Below are positions 60,003 through 64,000 of a stretch of DNA of 64,000 bases, piece by piece. Position numbers and translations under genes: made by a program. The notes under the pieces were generated by a model that did not search any database, had not been told where the DNA came from, and saw only the letters and a list, made by a program, of their open reading frames with translations. The stretch's first letter is position 1; each line of letters starts with the position of its first letter. The DNA is from Neelides folsomi. Taxonomy: Eukaryota > Arthropoda > Collembola > Neelipleona > Neelidae. Location of the stretch: assembly GCA_034687125.1 (NCBI GenBank), contig JAQGBZ010000169.1, forward strand, positions 62,001 to 126,000. Direction: 5' to 3'.

Positions 60003-61274
60003 ATGGTAAGTTATATTAATTATTAATTTTGGTTAGGTATCTTATAATTATATACAATATTTTGGTTAAATAAATAATAAATTTGTTAGGGGAGAGAAAA
60101 AAAGACGAGGAGCGTACGAGAAAAGTATGCACAAATGAAAAGGATGATCAACCTCAATGATCCTCGATTGTAAGTTTTCATCAGAAATTTAATATTTGAT
60201 TTTAAGTTTATTTCATACTCTATTGATAGTGATGTTTTTTAGGAAAGCTAAAGACAGAATATCAACAAAAAAGAATAAAAAAGATGACAAAGTCGAAGTT
60301 AAAGAATTGTGAGCTAAATATATTCAAATTCCTCTTTCTACAATTTTTTTTATTATATTGAACAATTATTAATAATTTTCATTTTTACACAATATGTAAT
60401 TGTATTAACTATCAAAAGTATTAGAATTTATTAAATTAATTCGAAAAGTTTACAATTATTACATAATTTAATTACATAATTGCTAATTGTGTTACGTATA
60501 AATATGTTATATTACATATACATAAATGGTATTTTTAATTTCAGGCCCCAGACATCATCAGCGCTCTTCTTTGAGTATAATACACAGCTCGGACCGCCAT
60601 ACCATTTACTTCTTGATACCAATTTTATTAATTTTTCAATTAAATTCAAATTGGACATTTTTCAAAACATGATGGACTGCCTTTACGCCAAATGTAATTT
60701 AATTATATAACATTAACACTTACGAAATGAATACATGACGAAAAATGAATTTTTTAAAATTAAATCTATCTCTAGGCACTCCATACATCACTGATTGTGT
60801 TATGGGAGAAATGGAAAAGTTGGGAAAGAAGCACCAAATTGCCCTAAAAATCATTAAAGATCCTCGCTTTGAACGGCTTAAATGCTATCATAAAGGAACC
60901 TACGCTGATGATTGTTTAGTTCAAAGAGTGACTCAGGTAAATAATTGCCTAATTTGAATTAAATCCCAAAATTTATTATGACATTTAGTTGGTATTTAGT
61001 ATTATAAATAAAAAATGAATCCAATATACTCATAATAGCACAAGTGCTACATCGTTGGTACGAATGATCGTGACCTCAAGCGAAGAATTCGAAAAATTCC
61101 AGGCGTGCCCATTATGTTCGTCTCTCAGCACAAGTAAGAATTCACGAATTTAACATTTATTTTCCTTTTAACACGCTAAACATATAAGTATTTTATCACT
61201 TTAATAATGCGAAAATGAAAACTAGATTTTCGATCGAGCGGATGCCTGATGCTTACGGAGCCCCTCGGAATTGA
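60003..61274 (+). CDS. Fcf1: rRNA-processing PIN-domain protein FCF1/UTP24
   Basis: FCF1/UTP24 is the nucleolar small-subunit processome nuclease that cuts pre-rRNA at the 5' end of 18S. The exons are 60,003-60,005 (the ATG alone), 60,090-60,169, 60,243-60,308, 60,545-60,693, 60,776-60,936, 61,039-61,133 and 61,226-61,274, all GT-AG and in phase. They give 200 residues (human 198). Residues 1-50 form the basic tail ([15 protein letters not shown]). The PIN domain carries D74 in [10 protein letters not shown], the acidic segment [25 protein letters not shown] with its acidic pair, and [19 protein letters not shown]. The end, [13 protein letters not shown], matches the family tail. All expected catalytic acidic positions appear present. 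The start is fixed by the N-terminal match and by GTAAGT directly after the ATG. Confidence 0.97.
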
Positions 61275-61294
61275 AACAAACAGAATCACATTAC

Positions 61295-64000
61295 CTATGT
61301 TTTTTTAATAAAAGTGAAATCTTTTTCGACTTTTGGCTCATCGCGGAATCTATTTCGGGGGAATGCAAGGTTGGCTGCGGGCTTTTCATCTTTTTTCACT
61401 GGGATTCGACTTGGTTTACTTGACCCGTGGGAGCCTTTCTCTCGAGTACTTTTAAGTTTACTCACTGTTGAGGCAGGCATGTTATAAGGACTTTTCGCTG
61501 CATACGAAAGATGAGTTTTGGTTGGATACTCACGTCTCGGTGACGAATTTTTCAATAAGGTTCTACCCGTCACCTTTTCTTCTAGTTTGCTGAAATTCAA
61601 ATATAATACAATCTTAGTACGTTAAATAATTATTAGATTACCATTTATTTACCTTCAGATCATACCAAATTATGTGTCTTATTGTGTTTATGGAGAAGCA
61701 AAAAAATTCAAAAATTTATTTAACTATCATATATGACTAATGAACTGATGATTAAAGTAGAATTCATTTAAAATGACCCTTATTTTGAATCAAGGGAACT
61801 CCGCCCTTAAAAGTTTTCTCCTACCCTCCTCATGACTGACCCCACTTGGCGCTAATTTCATATTAACATGCTTTAACATAAACAATTTATTGCTCTAATT
61901 CAACGTGCTTTAATTTACGATTAAAATTAATTGTTCAGCTTTAATTAAAATTAATTAATTATGAATATATTAAATCAAATAAATGGGAATTTAAATCAAC
62001 GGCTAAGGCCTAAACAAAAGACTTCAATTGCTTGCCAACAATTAATTTATAACATTTATAAATATATGGAAAATGCCAAAGAAGGAAACGCATTCTTCAC
62101 CTTCAATTCTAAAGCTCCAAATGTAGATAAATAATATTAAAATTTAATAAGGTTATTTAATATTTTAATTTTTAAATGTATGTTTAAACATTAAATTTAT
62201 GATTTTCGTAGTAGATTAAATTGATGTCACAAATGACTGGCATTTTTGAAAGCCAAATCAAAAGAAAATTGCGTAAATGCGTGAGTATAAATTGTAAAAG
62301 AATTAATATTTTTAATAGGTGAACATGTAACAACTAAGAATATACTTGATGAAACAAACAAAAAGATTCCAGAATTTGCCCCAAAAAATTTTTCAATTAC
62401 TTTATTTTCTTTATTTTAAACAAATTGGGTTTTAAATACTATAAACGTGACAACCGGACAAGATTAATGGAGCAGAAACATTGTAATTAAAAGGGCAGAG
62501 TATTTAAGGTATTACATTAATATTATATCAACCAAATAAATTTCAACGTAAATTAATTAGAATTATATGTAATTATTTAAAACACAATTTTATTAAAAAA
62601 TTAATGTTTTAGAGCTAAGAAAAAAATTGATGAAGCTGGTGTGAAATTTTATTTTATTGATGAAACTTGGGTCAATGCAAATCACCAAAATAATTTTATC
62701 TGGACCGATAAATCTATGAGCTCAATTCCAAAATCCAAATCGGAAAGGGAAAACGGTTAATAATAACCATTCAGGTTCTGATCATGGGTTTATTTCTGAA
62801 GCTCTTGATATATTTATTTCAAAAAATGGTTATGAAGATTATCACCAAGAAATGAATACGGAGAAATTCACTGAATGGTTTGAGGGACTTTTAAAACTAC
62901 TTCCTGAACCTGGAGTAATCATAATGGATAACGCAAAGTACCATTCCAAAAGGTAATTTAAAAAACCATTTAAATAATATTAAGTAAATATACATATTTA
63001 TTTATGTATTTAAATTTTAAATATTTATTAATTAATATATATATATATATTGCAATAAAAGTTTTAATTTTAAGGGTTGATAAAATTCCAAATTCTGCAA
63101 GTAGAATCGGTCATATGAGAATGTGGTTAAATGAAAGGGGGATTTCATTTAATATGGGTTAGTGTAAAGCAGAACTTTACAAAATAATTAAACTCCACAA
63201 AGAAACTCACGTGGAATATGAATTGGATCAAATGGCTTTAAAATATTAACATCGAATATTACGTTTGCCCCCTTATCACTGCTGCTTCAACCCTATTGAG
63301 CTTGCATGGGCCCAAGTTAAAAACTATGTTGCTGTCAAAAATCAAAATTAATTGATGGAGTTGGACGTTTGTTTAGGGAAAGTTGCCAACGTGTAACTGC
63401 AGAAAACTGGCGGAATGCAATAAAACATTGCCTTAAGGAAGAGAAAATATATTGGACCAGAGATAACCTGCTTGATGAATTAGATCCAATTATTATTAAT
63501 TACTCAAAGGATTCATCCAATGATTCTTCTAGCGAAGATGAAATGGGCCAAAATTGACTTATTGGGCAAATTTAAACAAGTAATCATTTAATGTGTAAAT
63601 TCTGCGTTTTAATGTTTAACGCCTTCTCCTTTCCCTTGCCGATCCCTCTCGCCAAAATAAGGGTCATTTTAAATGAACTCTACTTTAGTATTAAATTATA
63701 GTTAATGTATTAATTATCTATTAACTATCCAATTAATCATAATATTCTTACTTGTAATTTTTGGTTCCTGTTTGTTCAGCGATTCCTCGTTTCTGTTTCA
63801 AATCCTGTAAGAGTTTTACCGGTGAGAGTTTTAAATTTGGAATGGGAAGTCTGTTTTCTTTGTATCTGAATCTATGAATAATTGAAATGTCCAATTCTTC
63901 TTTCCTCTTCTTTAAGATTCCCCCAGGACTTCGTTTCAAATTAAGGAATTTTCTTGGCGAAGCAAAAGGAGATGATTTTGGCGTTGGTGTTTTCCTTCTT
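61295..64000 (-). CDS. unrecognised basic Ser/Pro-rich protein, 3' part only
   Basis: Two exons are visible on the minus strand: from beyond the window edge to 63,752, and 61,589-61,295 ending in TAG. The GT-AG intron (61,590-63,751) joins them in matching phase (AA plus C). About 180 C-terminal residues are seen. They are basic, with repeated proline-directed sites (TPTPKSSPFASPRKF, LKRSPGGILKKRKEEL, LKLSPVKLL, NSSPRREYP, KSPYNMP) and no hydrophobic core, so the region is likely disordered. Kinase-regulated nuclear or cytoskeletal proteins look like this, but I recognise no family and assign no function. The frame is open to the right edge. The gene is convergent with Fcf1; the two stop codons are 20 bases apart. 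A DNA transposon fills most of the intron. Confidence 0.75.
61307..61312 (+). terminator. Fcf1 poly(A) signal inside the opposite gene's coding exon
   Basis: AATAAA lies 33 bases past the Fcf1 stop, within the last coding codons of the minus-strand gene ending at 61,295. The minus gene's own candidates, ATTAAA (61,205-61,200) and AATAAA (61,161-61,156), lie inside the last Fcf1 intron. Confidence 0.65.
61755..61787 (+). repeat. left terminal inverted repeat
   Basis: Thirty-three bases match the right end in reverse complement, with one A/G difference at the eighth base. The preceding TA is the target duplication. Confidence 0.9.
61961..63557 (+). pseudogene. broken DDE transposase (DDE_3 type) of the transposon
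   Basis: The N-terminal exon (ATG 61,961 to a stop at 62,132-62,134) encodes a helix-turn-helix-like region (KQKTSIACQQLIYNIYKYME). Later parts give RNIVIKRAEYLR and then, after an intron at 62,509-62,612, the first catalytic block FIDETWVNANH. SGSDHGFISEALDIF follows, then the second block IIMDNAKYHSKR, interrupted by an intron at 62,953-63,074. LRLPPYHCCFNPIELAWAQV contains the catalytic Glu. The C-terminal 60 or so codons are open to TGA at 63,555-63,557. At least three in-frame stops (near 62,758, 63,161 and 63,247) and at least three frameshifts (before and after the GKGKR block, and near 63,350) make it non-functional. The spliced, widely spaced second Asp to Glu layout matches the IS630-like arthropod and hydra families. 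Confidence 0.85.
63034..63050. repeat. TA dinucleotide run in the transposase intron
   Basis: About eight AT/TA units lie near the 3' end of the second transposase intron. This is a simple repeat with no further meaning visible. Confidence 0.8.
63653..63685 (-). repeat. right terminal inverted repeat
   Basis: This is the reverse complement of the left end with one mismatch. It is followed by TA at 63,686-63,687. Confidence 0.9.

Larger units (their letters stand above)
61755..63685 (+). mobile_element. Tc1/mariner (IS630) superfamily DNA transposon, decayed
   Basis: The terminal inverted repeats are 61,755-61,787 and 63,653-63,685, 33 bp each with one mismatch, beginning AAGTAGA and containing TCATTTAAAATGACCCTTAT. 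A TA dinucleotide flanks each end (61,753-61,754 and 63,686-63,687), the target duplication of this superfamily. The 1,931-bp element contains one transposase gene on the plus strand, broken by stops and frameshifts. It lies inside the last intron of the minus-strand basic protein gene; without it that intron would be about 230 bp. The near-identical ends suggest fairly recent insertion or end conservation, while the coding region is clearly dead. Confidence 0.92.

Overview
This is eukaryotic, metazoan DNA, most likely from an arthropod; a crustacean is possible but that is inference. Six spliced protein genes can be supported, all between about 40.8 kb and the right edge. They have short AT-rich GT-AG introns. 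Their products align by eye, over most of their length, with animal families: SRP9, Ena/VASP, cytoplasmic dynein intermediate chain and FCF1. The dynein chain and Ena resemble the insect proteins most. No bacterial gene organisation, CRISPR array, rRNA or convincing tRNA was seen.

Layout. About 1-19,420 and 20,430-38,500 are gene-less and have an unusual composition: roughly half G+C, built from short GAGG/CCTC, GGCC and AATTA/TAAT words, with stops in every frame and no obvious tandem repeats or transposons. They are separated by a 1 kb AT-rich island (19,420-20,430) and end in an AT-rich stretch (38,500-40,857). The gene block follows: a small histone-fold-like protein (+, 40,858-41,757); Srp9 (-, 41,843-42,779) tail-to-tail with it; ena (+, 43,025-49,735) head-to-head with Srp9 and with a 4.9 kb first intron that again carries the GC-richer style of sequence; a 3.4 kb AT-rich spacer; the dynein intermediate chain gene (+, 53,159-59,330); Fcf1 (+, 60,003-61,274); and the 3' part of an unrecognised basic protein gene (-, 61,295 to beyond 64,000). 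The last intron of that gene contains a complete but decayed 1.93 kb Tc1/mariner-type DNA transposon with 33-bp terminal inverted repeats and TA target duplications.

Function. The genes are unrelated housekeeping or cytoskeletal genes rather than a pathway: signal-recognition-particle Alu-domain protein, actin filament elongation factor, dynein cargo-adaptor subunit and a PIN-domain nuclease for 18S rRNA maturation. What links them is compact arrangement. There is one likely bidirectional promoter (Srp9/ena, 245 bp between start codons) and two convergent pairs whose poly(A) signals imply overlapping mRNA ends. Splice junctions were chosen so that all phases agree across each gene; the complete reading frames are 165, 77, 424, 666 and 200 codons.

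The most unusual observations are the two-state composition of the window, the three very small phase-symmetric exons in the dynein intermediate chain, a possible alternative first exon in the same gene, and first coding exons of only 3 nt (Fcf1) and 5 nt (ena). No wholly new biological system is demonstrated.
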